A stretch of DNA of 59,392 nt, taken from positions 44,732-104,123 of the forward strand of contig PMYL01000050.1 of NCBI GenBank assembly GCA_003170825.1, read 5' to 3'. Position numbers and translations under genes: made by a program. The notes beneath the pieces were generated by a model. The model saw only the letters and a list, made by a program, of their open reading frames with translations. It had not been told where the DNA came from and ran no database searches. Below are positions 26,316 through 34,940 of the stretch, piece by piece (position 1 is the stretch's first letter; the number at the start of each line of letters is the position of its first letter). This stretch comes from Acidobacteriaceae bacterium. Lineage in GTDB: Bacteria; Acidobacteriota; Terriglobia; Terriglobales; Acidobacteriaceae.

Positions 26316-26792
26316 ATGACCACGGAAAACCTCCTCTCGCTGAAAGACGACATGGTGGCCTTTATCGAGGGCCACGGACTGCACCGCCTCCCCGGTTACG
26401 TCACCGAGGACATACCCTCCGTTGTTTGGGAGGGGCAAGGCAACCCCGACGCGTGGAAAGACTTTGTGGAGATGGCCAAACACGCCGGCGCTCCCTTTGT
26501 CACCTTCAGCGAGATGTCGCTGGAGCGCGAGGAACTCGACGCGCTGGCCGAGGAAGCCGGGGAGATGAACTTCCCCGATGAAGAAGCCACCGAGCTGGTC
26601 GAGGCCCAATGGCTGCGCAAGTACGCCGGCAATCTCGGCTACATCCAGCTTGGCTTCGTCTACCAGGGACTGGTCTTCCTCCACGAAACCACCACTGAAT
26701 GGTATGAGCGCTACCAGGCCCTGCTTGAAGACGTTGAAAGCTTTCAGGACATCGTCATCGACGGCCACGATCACGACGAAGAGGACGAGTAA
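26316..26792 (+). CDS. Conserved hypothetical acidic protein
   Basis: 158 aa, strongly acidic, ending in HDHDEEDE. No motif recognised. It starts at ATG 26316 or TTG 26310. It is followed by recJ after only 5 nt, which suggests co-transcription. The aromatic-rich middle (YIQLGFVYQGLVFLHETTTEW) suggests a folded soluble protein. Confidence 0.6.
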   Translation: MTTENLLSLKDDMVAFIEGHGLHRLPGYVTEDIPSVVWEGQGNPDAWKDFVEMAKHAGAPFVTFSEMSLEREELDALAEEAGEMNFPDEEATELVEAQWLRKYAGNLGYIQLGFVYQGLVFLHETTTEWYERYQALLEDVESFQDIVIDGHDHDEEDE

Positions 26793-26797
26793 GGCGG

Positions 26798-28657
26798 GTG
26801 AACTCAGTGGGCGCCGTAGAGAACGGCCCAGTACCGCAGCCAGCCCTGCTCCGCTCGGCCCCGCGCCAGCGCCCCTTCCAGCGTTGGATCTTCGCCGAGC
26901 CGCATCCTGCGGAGGCCGCCGCCCTGGCCAAAGCAGCCCGCCTGCCCCAGGTCCTCGCCGAGTTGCTGCTTGCCCGCGGCATCGCCAACGCCGGCCAGGC
27001 CTACGCCTTCCTGAACCCCTCGCCGGCCCACCTCAACGATCCCTTCCTCATGCTGGGCATGACCGCGGCCGTCGAGCGCCTTGAGCGAGCCATCGCCGGC
27101 CGCGAGCCGGTTCTCCTTTACGGCGACTACGACGTGGACGGAACCACCGCCGTCGTCCTGCTCAAAACCGCCATCGAAATGCTCGGCGGCATCGCCCGCT
27201 TTCACGTCCCGCATCGCCTCCGCGAGGGCTACGGCCTGCAATCGAGTGTCCTCGAAGCAGCCCACGCCGAAGGCGTCCGCCTGGTCATCACCGTGGACAC
27301 CGGCATGAGAGCCTTTGCCGAGGCCGAGACCGCCCGCCGGCTAGGCCTGGACCTCATCATCACCGACCACCATCTTCTGCAAGCGGGCGACGCCGTCCCC
27401 ACCGCGCTTGCCATCCTCAACCCCAACCAGCCCGGCTGCCCCTACCCGGAAAAATCCCTCTGCGGCGCGGCCATCGCGCTCAAACTCGCCCAGGCCGTCC
27501 TCGAGCGCCGCGACCAGGCCCGCACCCGCGAGAAAACCCTGCCAAGTTTTTTAAAGATGGCCGCCATTGCCACCATCGCCGACGCCGTTCCCCTCCGTGG
27601 CGAGAACCGCGTCATCGCCGCCCTCGGCCTTCGCGAACTGCGCTCGCCCCGCGGCGCCGGCCTGCGCGCCCTCTTCGCCGCCGCCGCCCTCGATCCGGCA
27701 GCCAAACAGCTCACCGGCTTCGACGTCGCCTTCCGCCTGGCACCGCGCATCAACGCCGCCGGCCGCATGGATGTTGCCTCCGAGGTCATCGAGCTCTTCT
27801 CCACCCGCGACCCCGTCCGCGCCGCTGAGCTGGCCGCCAAGCTCGAACGCCTCAACCGCGAGCGCCGCGACACCGAAGCCGCCGCGCTCACCGCCATCGA
27901 AATCCGCCTGGCCACCGACGCCGAATTGGCCGCCGACCGTCTGCTCGTCGTCGACGGTGAAGGCTGGCATCGCGGCGTCATCGGAATCCTCGCCTCGCGC
28001 GTGGTCGAGCGCACCGCCAAGCCGGCCATCGTCGTCAGCGTTGAAGATGGCGTAGCCCACGGCTCCGGCCGGTCGGTCGACGGCTTCCAGTTGCTCAACG
28101 CCATCGAATCCTGCGCCGATCTCTTCACCCGCTTCGGCGGCCACGCCTTCGCCGTGGGTTTTGCCCTGCCCGCCGAAGCCTTGCCCGAACTCAAGCGCCG
28201 CCTGCGCCTCTACGCCGAAGAGCATCTGGCTGCCCGCGAACCCGAGCGCCTGCTCCACATTCACGCCGAACTGCCCCTCAACCGCATCACCCCCGTGCTG
28301 GCCGGCTGGCTGCACAAGCTCGAGCCCCTCGGCCACGGCAACCCCGAGCCCATCTTCGTAGCCCGAAAGGCGCGTCTGCTCGCCCCTCCCCGCATCATGA
28401 AAGACCGCCACATCCGGCTGGAGCTGGCCCAGGAACCAGTCCAATCTTCCGTTCCGTCCTCAGCCCACGAACCGGTCCTCGCAGGCTCCAGCACCGCCAT
28501 CCACGCCGTCGGCTGGGATCTGGCCGGCCGCGCCGCAGCCCTCGGGCTGACGCAAGGCAGCCTCATCGACCTCGCCTATCGGATCCGCGAAAACGACCAC
28601 CCCGAATTTGGCGGCCTAGAAGTCGAGATCGCCGGCATCGAACTCGCAGGCGCGTAA
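26798..28657 (+). CDS. recJ: Single-stranded-DNA-specific exonuclease RecJ
   Basis: 619 aa. A 5'-3' ssDNA exonuclease in RecF-pathway recombination and mismatch repair. DHH-family motifs are visible: LLYGDYDVDGTTAVVLLK (motif I), VDTGMRAFAEA, DLIITDHHLLQAGD (DHH, ~residue 190), and the DHHA1 region GRSVDGFQLLNAI with GGHAFAVGFALP, then the OB-fold region HKLEPLGHGNPEPIF. A hairpin terminator follows. Confidence 0.93.
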   Translation: MNSVGAVENGPVPQPALLRSAPRQRPFQRWIFAEPHPAEAAALAKAARLPQVLAELLLARGIANAGQAYAFLNPSPAHLNDPFLMLGMTAAVERLERAIAGREPVLLYGDYDVDGTTAVVLLKTAIEMLGGIARFHVPHRLREGYGLQSSVLEAAHAEGVRLVITVDTGMRAFAEAETARRLGLDLIITDHHLLQAGDAVPTALAILNPNQPGCPYPEKSLCGAAIALKLAQAVLERRDQARTREKTLPSFLKMAAIATIADAVPLRGENRVIAALGLRELRSPRGAGLRALFAAAALDPAAKQLTGFDVAFRLAPRINAAGRMDVASEVIELFSTRDPVRAAELAAKLERLNRERRDTEAAALTAIEIRLATDAELAADRLLVVDGEGWHRGVIGILASRVVERTAKPAIVVSVEDGVAHGSGRSVDGFQLLNAIESCADLFTRFGGHAFAVGFALPAEALPELKRRLRLYAEEHLAAREPERLLHIHAELPLNRITPVLAGWLHKLEPLGHGNPEPIFVARKARLLAPPRIMKDRHIRLELAQEPVQSSVPSSAHEPVLAGSSTAIHAVGWDLAGRAAALGLTQGSLIDLAYRIRENDHPEFGGLEVEIAGIELAGA

Positions 28658-28662
28658 CGCAA

Positions 28663-28690
28663 AGAGGCCCACGGCTGACCGTGGGCCTCT
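28663..28690. terminator. Bidirectional hairpin terminator
   Basis: AGAGGCCCACGG (28663-28674) and CCGTGGGCCTCT (28679-28690) form a perfect 12-bp stem with a 4-nt loop, between the convergent recJ and YXWGXW genes. TGTCGTT follows on the plus side and TTT on the minus side. Confidence 0.85.
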
Positions 28691-28714
28691 GTCGTTAAGG
28701 ATGGTGCTTCGGCG

Positions 28715-30145
28715 TTACAGGCCCTTTGGCTTGGACTCCGCCTTGGGCGCAGGGGCAGCATGTGGCGCAGGAGCCGCATGTTGCGCAGGGGCGGCATGTT
28801 GTGCAGGTTGCGCAGGAGCAGCGTGTTGTGCAGGCGCGGCATGCTGCGCAGGAGCAGCATGTTGCGCAGGCGCGGCATGTGGCGCAGGTGCAGGCGCAGC
28901 GTGTTGCACTGGTGCGGCGTGTTGCACTGGTGCGGCGTGTTGCGCAGGAGCCGCATGTTGCGCAGGTGCAGGAGCGGCGTGTTGCGCAGGTGCAGGAGCG
29001 GCGTGTTGCGCAGGTGCAGGTGCGGCGTGTTGCGCAGGTGCAGGTGCGGCATGTTGCGCAGGTGCAGGTGCGGCGTGTTGCGCAGGCGCAGGCGCAGCGT
29101 GTTGCGCTGGTGCGGCGTGTTGCGCAGGGGCGGCATGTGGCGCAGGCGCAGGCGCAGCGTGTTGCGCTGGTGCGGCGTGTGCGGCAGGTGCAGCCTTTGG
29201 TGCAGGCGCAGGCGCAGCGTGTTGCGCCGGTGCGGCGTGTGCGGCAGGAGCAGCCTTTGGCGCAGGTGCAGCGTGTTGCGCTGGTGCGGCGTGTGCCGCA
29301 GGAGCAGCCTTTGGCGCAGGTGCCTTGGGCGCAGCAGCCTTCGGTTCAGCCTTCGGGGCAGCAGCCTTCGGCGCAGTCTTTGCTTCGGCCTTCGGCGCAG
29401 TCTTGGCTTCTGTCTTCACCCCCGCCGGCGCAGCGTGCTTTTCCACGGCCAGCGGCTTGGCGGCAACCAGCGTCTTTGGCTTTCCGCCATTGGCCTTGGC
29501 AAACGAGGTCTTGTCGGTCTTGGCCGTAACCGCGTGCTGCGTCTGGAACTTGGTCGGAGCCACATGCGACTCGTGTTCGACCGCCTGCTCGGTGGGCGTG
29601 GCCGTGTGCTGAATGCCGTGCGGACCGCCGTTGTACGCCACGTGATTGGGGTTGGCCACGATGCCCCTCTCCACAACCGTCCGGTCAATGTAGGTGGTGT
29701 GAATGACGGTCTCATTCACATGCATCACCGCGGTGTTGTAAGCAAAGTTCCCGCCCCGCCACTCGCCGCCGGCAAAGCCGACGCCCCCGTAGCCGGAGCC
29801 GTAGTTCACGCCGCCGTAGTAGCCAACGTGGTCGCCCCAGTAGCCGTCATGGAACCCATAATGGCCGCCGGACCACCCCCAGTAAGGAGGCGTCCACAGC
29901 GCGCCGCCGTAAGGAGCCGGCACCCAGGCGCCCGGCACCCAGTAGTAGTCCCCATCGTCATTCGAATAGGCCCAGTACCCCGGCGTCCACATCAGGTTGG
30001 GTTCGGGGCATATGGGTTGTACATAGACCGGCAACTCGGGCGGAGCAAATCCGACGCTGATGACGAATTGTGCGTGCGAAGATGCCGGAATCACCGATAC
30101 GAGCAGAGCAAGCAAGAGCCAACGCGCAGAGCGAAACAGTCGCAT
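28715..30145 (-). CDS. Secreted YXWGXW-type protein with long Pro/Ala/His repeat tail
   Basis: 476 aa. Signal peptide (WLLLALLVSVIPASSHAQ), then an aromatic region with YYWVPGAWVPAPYGGALW and TPPYWGWSGGHYGFHDGYWG, as in YXWGXW-repeat proteins, then a linker (residues ~200-250). The last ~200 residues are a low-complexity block built from QHAAPA and PAPKAAP/PAPA units, with 'HAAP' repeated about 27 times. The His spacing suggests metal binding or simply an extended, disordered surface tail; both are inference. The repeat DNA is prone to slippage, so length may vary. Confidence 0.8.
   Translation of the reverse strand: MRLFRSARWLLLALLVSVIPASSHAQFVISVGFAPPELPVYVQPICPEPNLMWTPGYWAYSNDDGDYYWVPGAWVPAPYGGALWTPPYWGWSGGHYGFHDGYWGDHVGYYGGVNYGSGYGGVGFAGGEWRGGNFAYNTAVMHVNETVIHTTYIDRTVVERGIVANPNHVAYNGGPHGIQHTATPTEQAVEHESHVAPTKFQTQHAVTAKTDKTSFAKANGGKPKTLVAAKPLAVEKHAAPAGVKTEAKTAPKAEAKTAPKAAAPKAEPKAAAPKAPAPKAAPAAHAAPAQHAAPAPKAAPAAHAAPAQHAAPAPAPKAAPAAHAAPAQHAAPAPAPHAAPAQHAAPAQHAAPAPAQHAAPAPAQHAAPAPAQHAAPAPAQHAAPAPAQHAAPAPAQHAAPAQHAAPVQHAAPVQHAAPAPAPHAAPAQHAAPAQHAAPAQHAAPAQPAQHAAPAQHAAPAPHAAPAPKAESKPKGL
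28740..29425. repeat. Low-complexity GC-rich tandem repeat inside the YXWGXW gene
   Basis: Degenerate tandem units around GTGTTGCGCAGGTGCAGG repeat for about 690 bp. They encode the Ala/Pro/His tail on the minus strand and create long spurious ORFs on the plus strand. Confidence 0.85.
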
Positions 30146-30322
30146 GAAAAGAACCTCCTCGTTCTTTTGTCCCTGCTCCGCTGGTAGAATCGATTCACTC
30201 TGGGCACAGCGAGGGCATGGGAATTACCCAGCTATACTAGCCCGAGCCCAATTCCCGGTCTGTTCAAAATTGCACAGGAGGTTTTCGCTGCTTCAATCCT
30301 CTCGAGTTGCACAACTGCACAA

Positions 30323-31432
30323 TCAGTAGCGGTAGCTCAGCCCAACGCCCAGCACGTGACGCGCCTGGAGATTCACGGGAACGTAGACGACCGCTGGGTA
30401 GGGCGCGGGCAAGTAAGTTAGCTGTGGGATCGATCCAATATTCCCCGCCACCTGGCCGATGCCGATATCGAAGGCGAAGTGCGGATGCTCGCGCTGGGTG
30501 AAGCGGACGGCGTAGTCCAGCGTGGTGGGCAGGTCAGCTTTTCCGGCCACCAGCGGAATGCCGTTGGGCGGATTGGGTCCCAGGCCCTTCGATGTGCGCG
30601 GCTCCTGTGTAAAGCCCACCGAGGGCACGGCCACGATACCGTGGGTGATGGGCAGCGGAATGCCCAGCCCGCCAAAGAACCGTCCGCCAAAGCGCGTGCT
30701 CTGGCCGCCGATGCCGAAGATGGTGGCATTGGTGGCCTTCCAGCCCAGGTTCGCCAGGAAGGGAACCGGCTTCTTGGCCCAGGTCTTGGTCACGGCCACA
30801 TACACGTCGCCATTGGTGTACGACTTGGCAGCCGGGACGGCCACCGGGGCACACGAACTGGTCTCAAGGCAGTACTGATCGTAGAGTTGGACGGCGATCA
30901 CGCCCGCCTCGCCGGTGACGAATTTGTCGCCGGTGCGCACCACGCCGCCGACCGCCACGCCCGGCGTCCATGGGCCGAACTGCCCGTCGTTGATAGCCAC
31001 CACCTTGCCGTGAAAAACGTTCATGCCGGCGGAGTTCCAAAGCTGACTAAAATCCGGCTTGACCGGCACCGCGGTGGCCGACGATGTGGATCCCAACACC
31101 GCATTGGCCATCACTGTGGTGCCCGAGCCGCTGTCGCCGAACTGGTGCACGCTGCGCGTGTAGCCGACCTCGCCGCGGCCGTAAAAGGCCTCCGTGATGC
31201 TGAAGGTCTCGATATTGCCGATCACCTTGGAGGCGTTGATGAAGTGGAAGCCTACCGCCGGGTGGGAAAATATCTGGCCCTTGTCCATATAGACGACGTA
31301 AGCTGTGGGCGTCAGAAACCCCCCGGTTTGGCCTTCCAATGTCAGGTTTTGCGCATTCAGGCGGCTGGCGAACAGCAGAGCGGCCATAACGATGCCGCAG
31401 GCGGTCAGTTTGTGGAGAGTGCGAAGATTCAC
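30323..31432 (-). CDS. Outer-membrane-type secreted protein of unknown function
   Basis: About 369 aa. Signal peptide-like ACGIVMAALLFASRLNA, mature start QNLTLEGQTGGFLTPTAYVV, many alternating amphipathic strands, and a C-terminal YRY, the usual last residues of outer-membrane beta-barrels. No family is assigned with confidence. GTG at 31432 with GGAG 6 nt upstream is chosen over the first possible start at 31507, which would add 25 non-signal-like residues. Confidence 0.65.
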   Translation of the reverse strand: MNLRTLHKLTACGIVMAALLFASRLNAQNLTLEGQTGGFLTPTAYVVYMDKGQIFSHPAVGFHFINASKVIGNIETFSITEAFYGRGEVGYTRSVHQFGDSGSGTTVMANAVLGSTSSATAVPVKPDFSQLWNSAGMNVFHGKVVAINDGQFGPWTPGVAVGGVVRTGDKFVTGEAGVIAVQLYDQYCLETSSCAPVAVPAAKSYTNGDVYVAVTKTWAKKPVPFLANLGWKATNATIFGIGGQSTRFGGRFFGGLGIPLPITHGIVAVPSVGFTQEPRTSKGLGPNPPNGIPLVAGKADLPTTLDYAVRFTQREHPHFAFDIGIGQVAGNIGSIPQLTYLPAPYPAVVYVPVNLQARHVLGVGLSYRY

Positions 31433-31620
31433 TTTCAACTCCAGTGGAGCGGCCCGCCGCGGCGGCCCTGCCTCCGGTGACGTTCGAGATTTAACCTCTT
31501 GTAACACAACCGCGGCAGCCTCGTCTCCCTCTTTTTTCCGATGCCTGTTAGTTCCGGCGCCTGCCGGTTATGGCGCCTGCCGGTTCCGGCGCCTGGTTGT
31601 TCGGGTGATAAACTCACCCC

Positions 31621-32367
31621 ATGCCGCGCGGTTTCCTCATCACCCTCGAAGGTCTCGACGGTTCCGGCAAGACCACTCAAATCAAGCGCCTGGCCGCCTG
31701 GCTCAAGAAACGCAGCCCTGCCGATCCCCGCCCAGAAGATCCGGGCGCCCGCTTATCGCGTCAGGGGCTGGCCTCTGAGACCTGGGATTCTCGCCGCGGC
31801 CTCGTCCTCACCCGGCAGCCCGGCGGAACCGCCACCGGCGACCGCATCCGCGCCCTGCTGCTCGACTCCCGCTCCACCGCCCTGGCCCCCATGGCCGAAA
31901 TGGCCCTCATGTTCGCCGACCGCGCCCAGGCCATCGCCGAGGTCATCCAGCCCGCCCTCGACCAAGGCAAAATCGTTCTCTGCGACCGCTTCACCGACTC
32001 CACTGAAGCCTACCAGGGCGGCGGCCGCGAACTGGGCTCCGAGCCGGTCCTCGAACTCCACCGCCTGCTCTGCGCCAACCTCCAGCCCGATCTCACCCTC
32101 CTGCTCCTGCCTTCGCTTGAAGCCTCTCTCGACCGCGCCCGCCGCCGCAATGAGAGCGCAAGCGCGAAAACCGGCCAGGACGAAGGGCGCTTCGAGCTGG
32201 AGCAGGACGCCTTCTACAGCCGCGTCTGGCTAAAGTACCGCGAGATCGCCGCCCGCGAACCCCACCGCATCGTCCTCATCGAAGGCGACCTGACCATCGA
32301 CGAAGTCCACGAAAAAATCGCCGCAGCCGTCTCCGAGCGGCTGCTCACCGCCAGCCGGACCGGCTGA
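31621..32367 (+). CDS. tmk: Thymidylate kinase with an in-frame repeat-derived insert
   Basis: 248 aa, some 35 longer than the usual ~210. Phosphorylates dTMP for DNA synthesis. P-loop is EGLDGSGKTTQIK (residues ~9-21); DR-box is VLCDRFTDSTEAYQGGGREL; LVLTRQPGGTATGDRIR is the conserved arm. Between residue ~31 and ~61 lies an extra segment (SPADPRPEDPGARLSRQG, then LASETWDSRRG) that no standard Tmk has. Its DNA carries the GAGACCTGGGATTC core of the local palindrome family. TAAACT lies 6 nt before the ATG and there is no Shine-Dalgarno sequence, so the mRNA may be leaderless. Confidence 0.92.
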   Translation: MPRGFLITLEGLDGSGKTTQIKRLAAWLKKRSPADPRPEDPGARLSRQGLASETWDSRRGLVLTRQPGGTATGDRIRALLLDSRSTALAPMAEMALMFADRAQAIAEVIQPALDQGKIVLCDRFTDSTEAYQGGGRELGSEPVLELHRLLCANLQPDLTLLLLPSLEASLDRARRRNESASAKTGQDEGRFELEQDAFYSRVWLKYREIAAREPHRIVLIEGDLTIDEVHEKIAAAVSERLLTASRTG

Positions 32368-33171
32368 AACCTGGACCACCGGACGGGCGGTGTTCCGGCT
32401 TCCGTTCATGCGCAGGCGATTCTCCACCAAGTGGCCGCGGCAATGCCCGGCCCAACTTCCGGCTTTGCCTCCATTGGTATTTGAATACCGCTCAAGAGTG
32501 GCGGCATTGGGGCGAATCGGCGCTGGAAAGAGATTCCGGAATAAGTGCTTGACACGCCTGGGGATTCAGCATAACTCATTGATAATGAGTGATCTATACT
32601 TCTCTTCTTGCGGATTCTCTGAACCAAGGCAGTTCATCTGAAGCATCTTAACTCTTAGTCCATAAGACCCCTGAGGTTTCCCAAGGATCGATTTCGAGGC
32701 TCGCAAACAACTGAAGCTAAACGGTATTGCAGCCACAAAAGGCTCTCCTGCCGCGGCGCCGGCGGCACGCGAGCCATTTAGGGTGTATCCTAAATTCAGT
32801 AGCCAAGATATATTTCTCTCGCCTCGAGCTTTCAACGCTTCGTTCCCGACGAGCATGGTTCAAGCAAACAACCGAACGACCGGAGCTGCGATGGGCATCC
32901 TCATGATTAGCGGAGTAAAGAACCATCTATCTGACAGCCGGAACAAGACTCTGTATTCGTCCAGGCCAGTGGGCCAAGCTGATAGAGCCAATCCTTTTGA
33001 GATCGAGCCGGACGGAACAAGGGCGAGCAGACTTACTTTTGCCGAAGACTTCACGCTGGAACATTCTCTCCCTGGCCTGCGCATCGCTTCGATCGGGATT
33101 TCAGACAGTTTTTTGAACCGCGACCGCATCTCAGTTGCCGCAGGTCCGGCGGAAAGCCGGAGGGGGTAGGA
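32368..33171. other. Gap between tmk and a small gene, no gene recognised
   Basis: About 800 bp, somewhat less GC-rich than its surroundings. ORFs exist on both strands (for example 32783-33169 and 32860-33369), but none has a recognisable domain or convincing start. In most bacteria tmk and holB are adjacent, so this segment together with 33172-33600 looks like inserted DNA. Confidence 0.4.
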
Positions 33172-33417
33172 ATGGGTTGCTTGATCTGCAAAGATATGGA
33201 ACGAGCTTTTGAGGCCACGCATAGCGAGTATATAGAAGCTCGTTCCTCTGCGTTTTATCGGGTCAGCAGCAGGTTTGCGGCCCTTAAGAATGTCGATATG
33301 GAGCGCGCCAAGAACGATCTGGAGGAGCACCGGTTGGTATGCGTCTCCGTTGTCAAGGGGTCTGCACACTTATTGTTACGCAACCTGTCAACGGGCTTGA
33401 GACAGGTGGCGGCATAG
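33172..33417 (+). CDS. Small hypothetical protein
   Basis: 81 aa, MGCLICKDMERAFEATHSEY at the start, a CxxC motif at residues 3-6, then helical, and LEEHRLVCVSV near the end. GGAGGGGG at good distance before the ATG supports translation. It resembles short CxxC proteins common in Acidobacteria genomes (from memory, unverified). Function unknown. Confidence 0.6.
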   Translation: MGCLICKDMERAFEATHSEYIEARSSAFYRVSSRFAALKNVDMERAKNDLEEHRLVCVSVVKGSAHLLLRNLSTGLRQVAA

Positions 33418-33498
33418 TTTAGTGCCGATTTTCTTCTGTCGCCGGGGTGGTTGACGGGCCATACGCCAGGAACCTTGGCCCGATGCCTGAGAGACACG

Positions 33499-33600
33499 CG
33501 GGAATCCCAGAGCCTGCCCTGTGCGAAGCCGAAGGGGGTCTCGTCCGCCGCGGCGGAGATACCTGGGATTCTCTGTGCGCCCGTAGGACCTTGCCCTCCA
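33499..33600. repeat. Composite palindrome upstream of holB
   Basis: GGGAATCCCAGAG (~33500-33512) and ACCTGGGATTCTC (~33563-33575) form the outer arms. The inner part holds TCCGCCGCGGCGGA, a sequence shared with the insert in protoporphyrinogen oxidase near 57565. The family's GACCTGGGATTC core is shared with the tmk insert. Confidence 0.6.
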
Positions 33601-33631
33601 CCGCCGCCCGCAAATGCTCTAGACTCGAACC

Positions 33632-34744
33632 GTGGGCTTTCAGGACTTTCTCGGCAACGCGCAAACCGTAACCCATCTCCGCGAGAGCATTCGCGCCGGG
33701 CGTTTTCCCCACTCGCTCATCCTCGCCGGGCCTCGCGGCGCGGGCAAGTACACCTTGGCGCTGATGCTGGCCAAGGCGGTCAACTGCCTTCACCCCACGG
33801 AATCCCCAACTGAATCCGGTCCCCTGCCCGACTTTTGCGGCGCCTGCCGCAACTGCACCCGCATCGGCGCTGCGGCCAATCTTGAAGAGCGCGTAGCCGA
33901 AGCCATCGCCGCCCGCGAAGACCTCCGCGAGACCGACAAGCGCGAGACCCGCATCCTCATCCAGACCCACCCCGACGTGCTCATCGTCCCCCCCGACCCG
34001 CCGCAACTGCTCATCAAGCTGGGCCAGGTCCGCCAGGTCATCCACGTCGCCTACTACCGCCCGCCCGTCGAGTCCAAACGCACCTTCACCATCTTCACTT
34101 CCTCGGCTTTCATGAAAGAGGCGGCCAACAGCCTGCTCAAAGTCCTCGAAGAGCCCCCCGAGCACACCTCGCTCATCCTGCTCACTGAAAACCCCCAGGA
34201 GCTTCTGCCCACCATCCGCTCCCGCGCCGTCGTTCATCGCCTTGGCGCGCTCCCCGCCTCGGACCTTGAAGCCCTGCTCGCCCAGCGCCGCCCCGAGCTC
34301 AAACCGCCCGACCGCGCCCTCGCCGCCCGTCTCGCCGAAGGCGCCGTCGGCCGCGCCCTCACCATCGACCTTGGCGTCTACCTCTTGAGCCGCCAGGACG
34401 CCCTCGTCCTGCTCCACACCGCCCTCCGCGAGCCGGACTACTCCGCGCTATTCCATGCCACAGAAAGCTACCGCGCCGGCGCCGACGGCCAGGAAAAAAC
34501 CATCAACCTCCTCCGCGCCACGGGGAGCCTCCTCGAAGACCTGCTTCTGGTCTTCGCCGGCACGCCGCAGCTTATCCGCAACATCGACCTCGCCCCGGAA
34601 CTCGACCGCCTCGCCCAAAACCTGAATGTGGACTGGATCGACTCGGCCTCCCGCGCTCTCGTCCAGGTCGAGCAGGGCATGCGCCGCAACCTCCTCCGCT
34701 CCCTCTCGCTCGACGCCATGGCCGTCAGCCTCGACAGAAACTGA
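33632..34744 (+). CDS. holB: DNA polymerase III subunit delta'
   Basis: 370 aa. Clamp-loader AAA+ subunit. Walker A is LAGPRGAGKYTLAL. The zinc ribbon is FCGACRNC with a further Cys before it. Sensor-type LLKVLEEPPEHTSLILLTEN is classic delta'. Start GTG at 33632; TAGACT lies 6 nt upstream with no Shine-Dalgarno sequence, so possibly leaderless. Functionally paired with tmk, from which it is separated by about 1.2 kb here. Confidence 0.93.
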   Translation: MGFQDFLGNAQTVTHLRESIRAGRFPHSLILAGPRGAGKYTLALMLAKAVNCLHPTESPTESGPLPDFCGACRNCTRIGAAANLEERVAEAIAAREDLRETDKRETRILIQTHPDVLIVPPDPPQLLIKLGQVRQVIHVAYYRPPVESKRTFTIFTSSAFMKEAANSLLKVLEEPPEHTSLILLTENPQELLPTIRSRAVVHRLGALPASDLEALLAQRRPELKPPDRALAARLAEGAVGRALTIDLGVYLLSRQDALVLLHTALREPDYSALFHATESYRAGADGQEKTINLLRATGSLLEDLLLVFAGTPQLIRNIDLAPELDRLAQNLNVDWIDSASRALVQVEQGMRRNLLRSLSLDAMAVSLDRN

Positions 34745-34940
34745 CCCGAATTTCACCCGCAACCGGCCCAGCGTCCGTCCCGCCCCTGCCGCTTCAAAAT
34801 ATAAGAGCAACCTGCACCCGGCCCCCTGCATCTCCTTGGATACAAGTAATCCCAGACATTGCACGTATGCGGGTACTCGATAGGCCTTTCCCGCCATCGC
34901 AGCTTTGTATCCGCCGTTTCCTGAGGGAGGGTTGTTTCTC

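Noticed and set aside
28740..29425. Regular repeat that could be taken for a CRISPR array
   Set aside because: Units are degenerate and contiguous without unique spacers, and they code for a Pro/Ala/His tail.
28701..30187. Long plus-strand ORFs rich in Ala-Gly-Cys, Gln-Val and Arg residues opposite the YXWGXW gene
   Set aside because: They are by-products of the low-complexity repeat on the coding strand; the minus strand has a signal peptide and a recognised aromatic domain.
32783..33169. 128-codon ORF between tmk and holB
   Set aside because: No recognisable motif and no convincing ribosome-binding site; composition looks non-coding.
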